From: Methanomicrobiales archaeon HGW-Methanomicrobiales-3
GTDB lineage: Archaea; Halobacteriota; Methanomicrobia; Methanomicrobiales; Methanospirillaceae
Length of the DNA stretch: 64,000 nt
Assembly: GCA_002839605.1 (NCBI GenBank)
Contig: PGYK01000005.1
Span: 1-64,000, forward strand
Direction of reading: 5' to 3'
Numbering within the stretch: position 1 is the first letter of the stretch; the number at the start of each line of letters is the position of its first letter. The notes beneath the pieces are model-generated. The model ran no database searches. It had not been told where the DNA came from and was given only the letters and a program-made list of their open reading frames with translations. This document shows, piece after piece, positions 26,659 through 36,800 of the stretch. The translations under genes were made by a program, and so were the position numbers.

Positions 26659-28191
26659 TTATTCTTTTCTCTGTTTCCTGAAGATTATCGCAATGATGAG
26701 GATTCCAACAACAGCAGAAAACGGCAGAATCCTCGCTGTCGGCGTTGTTTCCGGAGGATTTTCTATCGGCATCTCAGGTTCTGGTTGTGATCCCACCGGT
26801 TCCGGGATTTTAAATCCGCTTTCAAGAACACCGAACTGCCCATCGGGGTTTGTGATGACAACATTATACAAACCGGGGACTGATTTTTGCGGCAGCTCAA
26901 TAGTGCATGATGCCTCCTCCTGACTGTGTATCGTCACATCCGTCGCGGGGATGAAACCGATATCGAAAATATCCAGCATATTTTTTGGATCTTCATAGGG
27001 CATGGTATATCCATCCGAGACCTTGTTGCGGGTCACATACGCGTAACGCCCTTCAATATCGAATGCATTCCGGGGTCCGTGAACATACGGTGACGTATCT
27101 TCATACATGCTGTGTTTATGACGGGGACGTACCGGATCGGTGATGTCGATAATCTCAAGCGTGTTATCGGTGCCGACAAACAAATAATTCCCGGCTACCT
27201 TTACACCGTACGGGCCGCTCAGCCAGGCACCGGTCTCGCCATTTGTCAGACTTCCTGCGTGAACCGGTTTCTCCGTGTCTGAAACATCGATGATTTCGAG
27301 GGCATTATCACCCGAACTTGTCACATAGGCATACCTGCCTTTTACGTATACGCTGTTCGGGATTGTCAGGAGCGCCCCTCCTTCCCCGTTTGCAAGGTAG
27401 CCCTTATGGTCCGGCATCCGTGGGTTACTGATGTCAATGATCTCGAATGCATTGCTTGCAGCACTGGTAAGATAGGCATAATTTCCCGATACGAAGATGT
27501 TGTTCGGGTTGTTTATTTTCGATCCGAAGTCTCTGTTCGTTATGCGGGCACGAAATACCGGTCTTTCGCGATCCGTGACATCAAAGACTTCAAGGGAATC
27601 GGTCAGGACGCTGGGTATATACACATGGTTGTCCGCAACACCGATGCCGAAACCTTCCCGCAGGATCGTACCGCTGTTGCCGTTTGAGACATATCCTGCA
27701 TGAATCGGGTTTGCCGGGTCTGATATATCCAGGATATCGAGCGCTGCTCCCCCTGTCACATATGCATAATGACCCTGAATTGCGGCAACGATGCCCTTTG
27801 TCCGCAGGGGTATCGTGCCCGTTCTGACCGGGTTGCGGGGATCGGATACATTGACAATGGTAAATGTGTTCCCCAAATCGAAGAGATAGAGATAGTTTTT
27901 GATAGCAACGAGATCCATCGGCTGGACCAGCAGTTTCTCATCGCTGTTCTCGTCCATTGTGCAGAGCAGTTCCGGTTTAAGGGTTACTGGTGTCAGGACA
28001 ATTTTTGCCCTTGGTTCAAAACCGGACCCGTGCAGGGTAAGTGTGAGGTTCATTTCATTGCCGGCTTCTGATGGTGTGACTGAAGAAATGACCGGGGCGC
28101 CGGCCGCTGATATGACAACGGTCAAGCAGAGACAGCAGATGATAATGAGAACGAAGCGGCGGGATTTCCGTTGTAACCGGAATATGTTCAT
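26659..28191 (-). CDS. Surface LVIVD-repeat beta-propeller protein with IPT/TIG domain and membrane anchor
   Basis: Exported protein of 510 aa. The signal/anchor helix is at residues 12-32. An IPT/TIG-like segment (ISSVTPSEAGNEMNLTLTLHGSGF) follows. About seven propeller blades of the LVIVD type then repeat the pattern GNYAYLTS...NAFEIIDISNPRMP roughly every 50 residues between 90 and 420. A second Ig-like stretch, a Pro-rich linker and a C-terminal transmembrane helix (FSAVVGILIIAIIF) with FRKQRKE end the protein. Such propellers bind surface partners of unknown nature. Palindromic sites flank the gene on both sides. Confidence 0.8.
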   Translation of the reverse strand: MNIFRLQRKSRRFVLIIICCLCLTVVISAAGAPVISSVTPSEAGNEMNLTLTLHGSGFEPRAKIVLTPVTLKPELLCTMDENSDEKLLVQPMDLVAIKNYLYLFDLGNTFTIVNVSDPRNPVRTGTIPLRTKGIVAAIQGHYAYVTGGAALDILDISDPANPIHAGYVSNGNSGTILREGFGIGVADNHVYIPSVLTDSLEVFDVTDRERPVFRARITNRDFGSKINNPNNIFVSGNYAYLTSAASNAFEIIDISNPRMPDHKGYLANGEGGALLTIPNSVYVKGRYAYVTSSGDNALEIIDVSDTEKPVHAGSLTNGETGAWLSGPYGVKVAGNYLFVGTDNTLEIIDITDPVRPRHKHSMYEDTSPYVHGPRNAFDIEGRYAYVTRNKVSDGYTMPYEDPKNMLDIFDIGFIPATDVTIHSQEEASCTIELPQKSVPGLYNVVITNPDGQFGVLESGFKIPEPVGSQPEPEMPIENPPETTPTARILPFSAVVGILIIAIIFRKQRKE

Positions 28192-28197
28192 TACAAA

Positions 28198-28335
28198 TTA
28201 ATTATTATTTTTGTTTAAATTCGTTTTGAAATTAATTCGCGTCGAATTTTCCCGGCGTGACTGCGCGAGGTCCTCGAACGGCCGGCCGATCCACCACGGG
28301 TTCCGGGCCGCCAGCTGCTCGAAGAATGTTGCCAT
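28198..28335 (-). pseudogene. N-terminal stub of an archaeal AAA+ ATPase-like gene
   Basis: A 45-codon frame starting MATFFEQLAARNPWWIG then FEDL resembles the start of archaeal P-loop ATPases whose N-termini carry NPWW. It changes to unrelated AT-rich sequence after about 30 residues and stops just before the LVIVD gene. A TATA-like ATAAATATTT (about 28361-28370) and a 20-bp palindrome (28377-28396) stand upstream, so the promoter seems to survive while the gene body is lost. The family match rests on short motif similarity only. Confidence 0.4.
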
Positions 28336-28376
28336 GATGGTATGCAGGGTTACAACACCTCATAAATATTTGTTTG

Positions 28377-28396
28377 TGTAGGGTTACAACCCGACA
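28377..28396. promoter_or_regulatory. Third 20-bp palindromic site, beside the ATPase-stub promoter
   Basis: TGTAGGGTTACAACCCGACA matches the palindromes at 26496 and 26530. A partial copy (AGGGTTACAACA) lies at 28345-28356, so two half or full sites bracket the AT-rich box at about 28361-28370. That layout fits repressor control of the minus-strand promoter. Confidence 0.5.
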
Positions 28397-28593
28397 CGAT
28401 CGATGGATTGTGGGGGGTTGTGATCGGATACACGGGGAGTTTTACCCGGAAACCGGCGTCCGGGTCATGCTGTGGTTGCCGGCGATCATTCTCACCGGAA
28501 TCCCGGGCCTTTTACGGACACCTGTTTTTCCTGATTGCGATTGTAAAATGGATAACCGGAAGATTTTCGTGGTAACAATGCGATTATTGGCTG

Positions 28594-28827
28594 ATGGCGA
28601 AATCCTGGAAAGAGGCAAAGGAATGCGCAGCGAAGGAGGGGCACCCGCTCGTGTACCATGACTGCGATGCGGAAACCTACGGGTCGTGCGGGCAGGGTGA
28701 GCAGCAGGGCTCGTTCCAGGGCGGGGTTTTTGTCGAGCACCGGTGCATCTGCATGCCGGCGATTCTGAGCGAAGAGGAGTTGTGCCAAAAAGAGAAAGTG
28801 TTCCTTGAGGAGAATCCGGACTGGTGA
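28594..28827 (+). CDS. Small cysteine-rich protein of unknown function
   Basis: Protein of 77 aa, MAKSWKEAKECAAKEGHPLV then several Cys residues: one near residue 11, HDCDAE, GSCGQG, EHRCICMP and EELCQK. The spacing is not a classic zinc ribbon. Codon use is GC-rich and the frame is free of rare features, so I take it as real, but I do not recognise it. It ends with an acidic helix (EKVFLEENPDW). It lies alone between the ATPase stub and a convergent DUF998 gene. Confidence 0.5.
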   Translation: MAKSWKEAKECAAKEGHPLVYHDCDAETYGSCGQGEQQGSFQGGVFVEHRCICMPAILSEEELCQKEKVFLEENPDW

Positions 28828-28836
28828 GCGGGCCGT

Positions 28837-28923
28837 TCACGCTGGCGTGAGGATCCGGGGCATGCTGGCCGGAGCGGATGTTGCGAGGCCCAGGAGGGTG
28901 TCGGCGATGGGGATGAGTTTCAT
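28837..28923 (-). CDS. Possible leaderless 28-codon ORF
   Basis: MKLIPIADTLLGLATSAP and ten more residues. A TATA-like GGATATA complement (28952-28958) stands 29-35 bases before the ATG, the right distance for a leaderless archaeal message. It may be the stub of a longer lost gene or a true small protein; there is no other support. Confidence 0.22.
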   Translation of the reverse strand: MKLIPIADTLLGLATSAPASMPRILTPA

Positions 28924-29019
28924 CGTGTCTGAATTTTATTTGGGGTGTGCCGGGATATAAGGGGGTGGGGGTGCGGTGCGAAAATTGGCAATTTGTATCC
29001 GGAGACATGGCCATCCGGA

Positions 29020-29580
29020 TTATTTTTTTTCAGGATCCATCAGGATAGCGCCACTCCCGAACACCCAGAAGAGGAGTGGATATGCGATCATCCGCTCCAT
29101 GCCTCCCGTGCCAAGTCCGGCATAGAATTTCACTTCAAGAAGGACAATCGCAACAAGCGTGATGGTACCAAGTACTACCGAGATATATGCCCAGGGCCTG
29201 GGGAAAACCCGGTATGACATAATGGCCAGAATTCCGCCAAAGAAGAAGACAATTCCGGCAGAGACAATGTGAGGGACTCCCATGGTTTCCGGAAAAAAGC
29301 CGACCCCCATCTGGCCTATTCCGACCAATGCCATCAGTCTGCAGAACCAGGGGTCTAACCCTTCTTTCTTAAGAAGAAACCCAGCTGCAATGAGGAGGAT
29401 ACCAAAAACGATAACGGATGAGTTGAAGATTAGTGCCGTTGATCCAACTCCGAGATCGCTGATGACCTGTGTGACATGGTAACCAGGGTACAGTGCTTCA
29501 GAAACAATAATTCCCATAAACGACCATGCAGCACCGAGAAAAAGCAGGATGCCGGCCAGAACTTTGTTTGAGAACATCAT
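29020..29580 (-). CDS. DUF998-family membrane protein
   Basis: Protein of 186 aa with about six transmembrane helices: 7-28, 46-68, 77-95, 103-122, 128-148 and 160-180. The pattern HVTQVISDLGVGSTALIFN after the first helix and GFFPETMGVPHIVSAGI in the middle are typical of DUF998 proteins, which are widespread and uncharacterised. It stands alone, converging on the small Cys-rich gene and followed by the lipase-like gene in the same direction with 104 bases between them. Membrane location is clear; function unknown. Confidence 0.75.
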   Translation of the reverse strand: MMFSNKVLAGILLFLGAAWSFMGIIVSEALYPGYHVTQVISDLGVGSTALIFNSSVIVFGILLIAAGFLLKKEGLDPWFCRLMALVGIGQMGVGFFPETMGVPHIVSAGIVFFFGGILAIMSYRVFPRPWAYISVVLGTITLVAIVLLEVKFYAGLGTGGMERMIAYPLLFWVFGSGAILMDPEKK

Positions 29581-29684
29581 AGAAATGATTCCCTGAACTG
29601 TATATGTCCTTATTAGCTGGGATAATCGTTACGTATGATTTTTTTAACCGGTGTGATTTCCTTTTGCCTCAGACCTGTGGGAGA

Positions 29685-30920
29685 TTATGAATAATTTTTC
29701 TGATCATGAGAATGATAATCTTGTTCAACCTCATTTTCAAAATCCCCGGTCATTCGTAAATCCGGATTTGAAACAAGATAAAGTCGTATTAACTCACAGA
29801 CATCCGGATCCCTGATTATCGTGCTGTGATTGAGCCCATCAAAAGCATCTGTGGAAGCATATGATAACATGCTGTGGCAATCTGCCACAACTCCGTCGCC
29901 ATAATATGTTTTGAAATACGTCTTTCCCGACAAATTACGGGCTTTTGTCTTCCCGTCAAAACTGAGCGGGACTGGCAAACCCTCGCTGAATCCCGCCCTT
30001 CTCAGGAGGTAGAGGATAAACCCGGGTATACGGTCATTTTCATACCACACGTAAAACAACTTTCTTCGTCTGCCATTGTACCCGATGATAATCCTGTACC
30101 TGACTGCGTTTTCCCGCTCATACCGTTCATTTTGTTCCAGCAGATTCGTGGTCATGCTGTACGTTTTCAGTTCTGTAAAAGCCGGGCGGTTCAGGAAACC
30201 CGCAAGAATATCCACGAGTCGTCCATCTGCTCCCGCAGAACCATGGTTGACCGGGGCAATACCTATCCACTGGCGAACTTTTCCGGCATTGGCATTGTCA
30301 TTATTAGGGTAATTCAGAATCCATAACCGGGATATCTGCGCACCCATGGAATGACAGACAATATCGAACCGACCGGAGTATCCTTTCCGGGTTAGCTCCG
30401 TATCAATGAACACCTTAAAAGAAGCCAGGACCGTAATTGCAGTCTCAAAATTCTGCTTCTCATAATCAAACGTCAGATAGAGAAGTCGTTTATCGTTGTG
30501 CATCTGCAACGAATCAAACGTCTGGGGAGATGCAAGAAATCCATGGATGAGAACTGCAACTGAATCATAGATGTGAAACGCGCCTTTTACCCTGTTGATC
30601 TCATCTTGGCCTTCCAACAGGATGAGATCGAATGTCCTGTCGGTTGCATTCATGGAAGACGAATCGGGAATATCAGCACGTGCGGAAATCCATATTGTAC
30701 CTGCCGGGTTTTGAGCATCACTCTGTGTCCCACAGCGGATATCTGCGGATTCTGTTGTGAGGGTGATTCTCCTGCCGCTTTTGTTGACAAGGTAAAGAGA
30801 AAAACCGTTCCCGTTCGGAACCGGTGCAGGTTTGTTAATGAAACCCTCAACGATAATCATCTGGTTTTTTTCGCCGGACATACCAAAGGATGGAAAAACG
30901 GACAGGGTTCTTTCGTTCAT
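29685..30920 (-). CDS. Alpha/beta-hydrolase, lipase/LCAT-PGAP1-like
   Basis: Cytosolic-looking hydrolase of 411 aa, without a signal peptide. After about 120 N-terminal residues of beta-type sequence comes the oxyanion strand VAVLIHGFLASPQ. The nucleophile elbow is VCHSMGAQ (G/C-x-S-x-G type), the acid is probably in YYGDGVVAD, and the His in GLNHSTIIRDP, the order and spacing of lipases acting on acyl esters. It is divergent from the DHH-CorA-like gene across a 364-base regulatory gap. Lipases serve as membrane-damaging effectors in several antiviral systems, so it may belong to that locus, but this is inferred from position only. Confidence 0.75.
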   Translation of the reverse strand: MNERTLSVFPSFGMSGEKNQMIIVEGFINKPAPVPNGNGFSLYLVNKSGRRITLTTESADIRCGTQSDAQNPAGTIWISARADIPDSSSMNATDRTFDLILLEGQDEINRVKGAFHIYDSVAVLIHGFLASPQTFDSLQMHNDKRLLYLTFDYEKQNFETAITVLASFKVFIDTELTRKGYSGRFDIVCHSMGAQISRLWILNYPNNDNANAGKVRQWIGIAPVNHGSAGADGRLVDILAGFLNRPAFTELKTYSMTTNLLEQNERYERENAVRYRIIIGYNGRRRKLFYVWYENDRIPGFILYLLRRAGFSEGLPVPLSFDGKTKARNLSGKTYFKTYYGDGVVADCHSMLSYASTDAFDGLNHSTIIRDPDVCELIRLYLVSNPDLRMTGDFENEVEQDYHSHDQKNYS

Positions 30921-31188
30921 TTTCAGTCAGCCACAGGTAAATATGATGGAAGAAATTCTGGAATGCCAAGGGGTGTTTCCTTTACAGACGGTATCATTTA
31001 ACTATCTATTCTGCCTGTGTTTACCCTTTTCCATGGATCAAATAAAGCAGGAAAAACGCCCGGTTTATTGAGAATAACAGATGATTTCCTGCCAAAAAAT
31101 TTCTCTTATGGAAAAGAGTCATTCTGATAAACCGCTGGCTGTCGGGACGGATGTTTGTCCTTCGGATTTTCAAACGCGAATCGAATAA

Positions 31189-31198
31189 TATATTTATA
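31189..31198 (+). promoter_or_regulatory. Candidate TATA box of the DHH-CorA/HEPN-NACHT operon
   Basis: AT-rich box ATATTTATAA in the divergent gap 30921-31284. Transcription would start near 31222, giving a leader of about 60 bases to the ATG at 31285. The rest of the gap shows no palindrome or gene. Confidence 0.5.
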
Positions 31199-31284
31199 AT
31201 CAACTCGAATAGCGGGAGATATTAACCTGAATACTCTCAATTTTCCTTTTAACGGTGAATGGATTGATTCAACAAGGTAGTAAG

Positions 31285-33756
31285 ATGCAACCAAATATTT
31301 CCTTTAAGTTCATCCCTCCGGGTCAGAGCTATACGCCATCGGATAAAAAAAGTGAAGTTGTACTTGATGTCGGGGGTCTGAATGAAGGGCACTTCTTCGA
31401 TCATCATTTCCCCCGGGGCCCAGGCGACTGTGCTGCCCTGCTGGTCCTTAATAATAAGGATCGGCTGAATGACTTGTTGCCCCTCCAGAACGTGACCATC
31501 GTTATTCATAGAGAACCAGATTTTGACTGTGCCTGTGCAGCCTGGCTTGTGTCCAATTACTTATGGAATAAAGGGCATTTTCCCGAGGGTTCAGAGTGGG
31601 TGGCACAATATGCCATGATTGTTGATTCCGGTAAGCTGAATATCAAAAAAGAGTTCTTTTTAGTGCCTGCAAGCGTGCTCTATGGATTTTACCGGTCAGC
31701 AGAGAAGAACAAAGACCTGGATACTCCGGAGAAACGGGATCGCTGGATTTTGGAAAGAGCATTCGACCTGATGAGCTGGTGTGCAAAAAACCTGTCAACC
31801 GGCATTTCGATCGGAAATGATGACGAGAAAATCTTTGACCTTATGAAAGGATCCGGCGTATTCGAACCGGAATACCAGCTGCTGAAGGAAGACCGGTTGA
31901 ATTACGATAACGATCTCGCGGATAACCGTATCACTGAAAAAAATGATCAATTCCAGGTATACAATAAACTGACCTGCGGCGTGGAATGCGTCAGGGCATT
32001 AATTTTTCGCCAGTGCGCCCGGTCTTCCCTGACGAAATACTGGGCAAGAAATGATGGTTTCATCGTGACGCTGATCCCTCTGGCTTGTGACGGGTGGGGT
32101 GACGGGTTATGGAAACCCGACGGCTTTGCTGTAAAACCCAACCGGGTCATTATATCGATCCCCCCGGAATTGCCGTTCAGCCTGCAACAGCTGGCGGTTC
32201 AGCTCGAACGTGCAGAATGTGAAGCCGAACGGCAATTCCTGGGTGACAAAGCCGAACTCAAACGGACAAGAACTGTTATCAGGCGTGGTTATGAAGATGC
32301 GAAGTGGGTTACCAATAACGATCCCTGGTACGATGGCAGTTCTCACAATTATACCATTGTGGATTCCCCGTCAAGCCTGAGTCTTCTGTCTACCGAGCGA
32401 ATAAAAAATATTGCCCTGAACTATACCCTGTGCGATATAACTTCAGCACGGATTACCGTGATCTGTCCGCTCTCGTTAAAAACAGACGGGATGGATTCAA
32501 AGATAACCTGGGAAAATGTACTCGCCGGGGTCAACGGCAGCGGGTCCCGTTGGGCTCTGTTGAAAATGAAAACGGGAAAAAAGACACATTGCGAGGATGT
32601 AACCGGTTATCTTTATGATTCTGTCAGGAGATTTCTGAATCTTGATTATTCAGGTCACCGGGAAACGGCCTGGTATGAAAATACTGTTGATACGCTCCAT
32701 ATTGTCAGGTCGGACGCACCGGATACAAACGGTACCCGGTACCTGTTTCCACAACTTGAAACGGTTGAAAATATCCGATCCCCGAAAAATAATTTTCACA
32801 CATTCCGGCTCGTAAATTTTGGTTCAAAGATCGGGTTCCTGATCCTGTCTGTTGATCTTCGGGAGATTATGTCCCACGACATCCAGAAAATTCTCTCCGG
32901 CATAAATGAGCGGTACCCGGATTTTCTCTCTCTTCTGTCCCTATCCTCCAGTCACATAGAATGTAAAGAACCGGTATTCATGGTGTTTGCAGAATTCAAT
33001 GGTGATAAAATCAATAATATCGACATCGGGCAGGATGTTTTCTCAGCATGCTCATTTTTGGACCCGACAATCCCTTCGACAGACGGTTCAAGTGAACGGG
33101 CACGAATGGAACAGATGCTGCTCAGAATTACCGCAGGTACCCTCTTTGGATTCTCACGGAACTGTACGGTATTCGGTTCAATTGCCCGGCCGGTTCTTCA
33201 TGCTGAGGCAGAAAAACAGGACGGGAACAGGCAGGAGACGAAAAGATCGCATTTCATCGATGCATATTACCGGAGGTTCAACGAACCCTGGCTGTACGAG
33301 TGGATCGTTGCCCTGCACCAGCACTGGGTTTTGATAGATATGAAGACCCGGTTAGGTGCCGTCGGTATCAATGAACGACGCAGTCTGTCCCGCCTTCAGT
33401 CAGAATTCGTGGAATTCACTGCAGATGCCTGTTTCACAGAAGTGACAAGCGACCCGATAGGCGCTGAGCTCTATAACAAATGGAAAGAACTGCTCTCGTT
33501 CGATGATCTGAACCAGGAAGTCAATTCTCAGATCGATGCCCTGAACAATCGTGTCACATCATCCATCCAGGGCATCCTGGGAATTATTACATTCGTCTTC
33601 TTCCCCTTGTCCCTGATTGTTGCCATTCTGGCATTCTTCGAATTTACCGATATGTCGGAAATGGCGGTTTTGACGAAACTGGTGATATTGGGCAGTCTAA
33701 TCGTATTATGTATCGTCATCTGGTATGTCATCTCATACTTCTCTGAAAAAAAATGA
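31285..33756 (+). CDS. DHH-type phosphoesterase-like domain fused to CorA-like membrane domain
   Basis: Protein of 823 aa (ATG 31285 chosen because AAGGT lies six bases before it; an in-frame GTG at 31255 has no site). The N-terminus holds DVGG (28-31) and FDHH (38-41), then VIHREPDFDCACAAW (His75, Asp79, Asp81). These are the metal motifs of DHH phosphoesterases, but with the DHH motif first, so the order looks permuted. The central 300 residues are unassigned. The C-terminus has a coiled helix, DLNQEVNSQIDALNNRV, and two transmembrane helices (about 764-786 and 796-818) with IITFVFFPLSLIVAILAFF, as in CorA-type channels, but lacking the GMN loop. The HEPN-NACHT gene follows at once. Confidence 0.6.
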   Translation: MQPNISFKFIPPGQSYTPSDKKSEVVLDVGGLNEGHFFDHHFPRGPGDCAALLVLNNKDRLNDLLPLQNVTIVIHREPDFDCACAAWLVSNYLWNKGHFPEGSEWVAQYAMIVDSGKLNIKKEFFLVPASVLYGFYRSAEKNKDLDTPEKRDRWILERAFDLMSWCAKNLSTGISIGNDDEKIFDLMKGSGVFEPEYQLLKEDRLNYDNDLADNRITEKNDQFQVYNKLTCGVECVRALIFRQCARSSLTKYWARNDGFIVTLIPLACDGWGDGLWKPDGFAVKPNRVIISIPPELPFSLQQLAVQLERAECEAERQFLGDKAELKRTRTVIRRGYEDAKWVTNNDPWYDGSSHNYTIVDSPSSLSLLSTERIKNIALNYTLCDITSARITVICPLSLKTDGMDSKITWENVLAGVNGSGSRWALLKMKTGKKTHCEDVTGYLYDSVRRFLNLDYSGHRETAWYENTVDTLHIVRSDAPDTNGTRYLFPQLETVENIRSPKNNFHTFRLVNFGSKIGFLILSVDLREIMSHDIQKILSGINERYPDFLSLLSLSSSHIECKEPVFMVFAEFNGDKINNIDIGQDVFSACSFLDPTIPSTDGSSERARMEQMLLRITAGTLFGFSRNCTVFGSIARPVLHAEAEKQDGNRQETKRSHFIDAYYRRFNEPWLYEWIVALHQHWVLIDMKTRLGAVGINERRSLSRLQSEFVEFTADACFTEVTSDPIGAELYNKWKELLSFDDLNQEVNSQIDALNNRVTSSIQGILGIITFVFFPLSLIVAILAFFEFTDMSEMAVLTKLVILGSLIVLCIVIWYVISYFSEKK

Positions 33757-33823
33757 CCTGATAATCTGTCTGTGATTTGAATACAATCGTATCTGACGGA
33801 TCGACATGTCAGCGGAGTCTGCA

Positions 33824-36800
33824 ATGAAAGAAGGTAATAATATAACAAAACTGCGGGAGAACTTTCAGTTCGCCCAGGAAAATATCGAAACCGGTGAGAA
33901 GTACAATAACCCTGCCTTTTTCGAAAAGGCGATGGGCGATCTGCAGAAAGTAGTCGATGCCCTCCTGAATATTTTTTATAACAAGTACATCGTCTCGTTC
34001 TCTGAAGAGGATCAGGCTGTTATTAATGAGAATCTTAAAAAACTCGAGAGAAAAACCTTCGATGCGCTTCCCCTGGGAAAGAAGATGAATTTCCTCCGGA
34101 TGACGGATGGTTTTTCCGATGGAATGAATTTCTGCAAAAAAGTTGAACAGCAACACAACATTTCACTGAACAATCTGGTAATCCTCCGCGATGGCAGGTT
34201 TGTCGATATCAGGAACAAAGCAATTCATATAAAAGATGATCCGGCCTCTATTGACTGGGACACGGTTATTGGCCAGTTAAACCTGGTTTCTGCGGTGCTG
34301 ACCGAGCTGGGATACCCGGGCTTTTATGAATATGCCATCAACCGGTACAACAACTTTGTCGACAAATTCAGACAGGCCGGGATTCGTTTCTCGTGTGCTC
34401 CCGATTCGCCCGTAAAAATTGACGAAAATATTATCTCCGGATTTACGCGTGATGGAGTACCTGTTAACCTGGTACAGGAGATACGCGAGTCAGGTAACAA
34501 TTTTCAGATTATCGGAGAAGGCGGCATCGGCAAGAGCACGATGTTGCGCACCATCTGTGAAAAGTTCACTGAAGAAAACAGGAAAATTGTAAAAAAAACC
34601 GTTGCTGAACACCAGGATACCTTCCTGCCCATCCCCGTCTGGATCTCCGCATCCCGACTGAAAGTATCCGGGGCATTGAGATACGAGATAAACGACTTTC
34701 GGGATGATGTTGCAAAACTATCCGGAAAAAAGGACTTAGATATCCTCAGTGAAGCAGAAAAACTGGCTGCATTATACGACGATGCTTTAGGAAAGGACAA
34801 AAAGCCAGTATTTATTTTGTTACTCGATGGGTTTAATGAAATCAATGGATTAAATGATGAAATAAAGGGAGAATTTCTCTCAATCTTTGAGTTTTTATCC
34901 GAAAAAAGAATCCAAATCGTTCTGACCTCAAGAGTAAAACTTCCCTCTCCAGGTAAAAAAACCGATTTTATTGAGGTATATGCAAAAGGTCTGGATAAAG
35001 AAACAATTGAGCGATATATCCAGGCACACCTCAACGAATCCACAGGCCGGGATATCGGGAACAAACTTTCCAGTAAAAAAATGCTCGAGGTCCTGAAAAA
35101 TCCCATGTATCTTACGTTATACACAGGATATCAGTATGATAAGGATTCAGAATCCTCCCAACAGAATATCCACAACTTAATCCGACAGAAGAAGCTAAAT
35201 ATCATCGACACCCCGGTCATCTGTAAATCCTATATTTTGTGGAATTTCGTCCAGTACAAGATTCTTTACCATAATGTATACCGCCCGTTACTGGAAGAGG
35301 TGCACTCCCCGAACGCGAAAATAAGAAAATCCGGATTAAAATTTTTCGAAAGGGAGCAGGACAAGCATATCTGGATTATCAGTGAGTTTGTCCAGAAGAC
35401 CGCGTGGGAGATGGTCTCAAAAGGGCAGTTTGAGATAGAATTTTCCAATGCCCCCACAGAGGGTCATAATCCCGGTGCACGGAACAGTAAAGAGATCCTG
35501 GACTATCTTTCAAACACACTCGGACTGATAAAATATGATGGGGCAACAATCAGTTTCAGTCACCAGAATTTCAGGGATTTTTTTGCGGCTTGTTATTACA
35601 TTAAAAATTACATGCAGCTCATCGGGGATAACAAAGATGAGAATAAACTGCACGAACAGTTAAGAAGTGAATTCATACCTTCAGATATCAAGAAAACTGT
35701 AGGTGAACTGCTCGGAGAGCTTGAGGAAAGCCGCAGTATCCCCCTGAAGAGAATACTGAAAGAATATCAGGACGCTGGCAATGCGGGCCCGGTTTATGAT
35801 CATACTGTTGAGAACATATTCGAGATTCATAAATCCCTTAATACATTATGCCCTGTCGAGTTCCTCAATACAGACATCGAGCGGCTCAATTTCAACGATG
35901 TTGAATCTGACAAAATTATCGTTTTCGTCAAAAATACTCTGGACACAATATCCATTGATCTCGTTTTATCAGATGTAACATCTTTGAAGGATATGGAAAA
36001 AAACGTCACCCTGAAAAAATTAAAAAACCTGTTCATGCTATCTGCCAGGTGTGCAAATAATCTGCAGAAGGATGATATCCGGAGAATGTTTTATGTCTGG
36101 CTCCGGTGGACGAGGAGTGTTTACCGAAATGAGACAAAGAACCCTTCGACAAGCCTGACCGGCAGAATTACTTACCGGGTGCTGTCCAGTGACAAGCTCA
36201 CCATTTTCCTTCTTTCAAATGTAATCTATACCTTTCTCGCAGGTGGAAATGTCGGTATAGGGAAAAACGGTTTCTTGAATATTTTCCAGGAGGTTGGAAA
36301 TTCAAAGAATGATTATCAGGACCTGATGGAAATACTGGAAAAAGAGGGCAAAGAAATTGATAATTCAAAAATTATCGATCCAGTATTCCGCCTGGCCTCC
36401 CGAAGCGATTATGCGGCAAATTTTGTCTGTTTCATTCTGGATTACTATCTCTATCATAACGTGGATGCCGGGTTGGACCTTATACGGATGTTAAGAGAGA
36501 AGATCGGGAAGGAGCAGACCGACCATGAAAGAGAGACCAATATCAGGTTCAGGATAATGTCCGGTCTGAATTATTGCGTCCAGGAATCAAAGTGTCATGG
36601 GAAACACAATCCGGCTGTATTCAAAGAGAAATTCAAACCTATTATGAATGAATTCCTTGATTCGGAACTCGAAAATTTTTCAGATAATATCGCAACGGAG
36701 TATAAGAATTTCAAGTACGGGTATTACTTCCCGTTTGGTATTCTGTTCACATTTGACAACGGGACAGATGATGATGAAACGGTAAGAAAGGTTTTAACGA

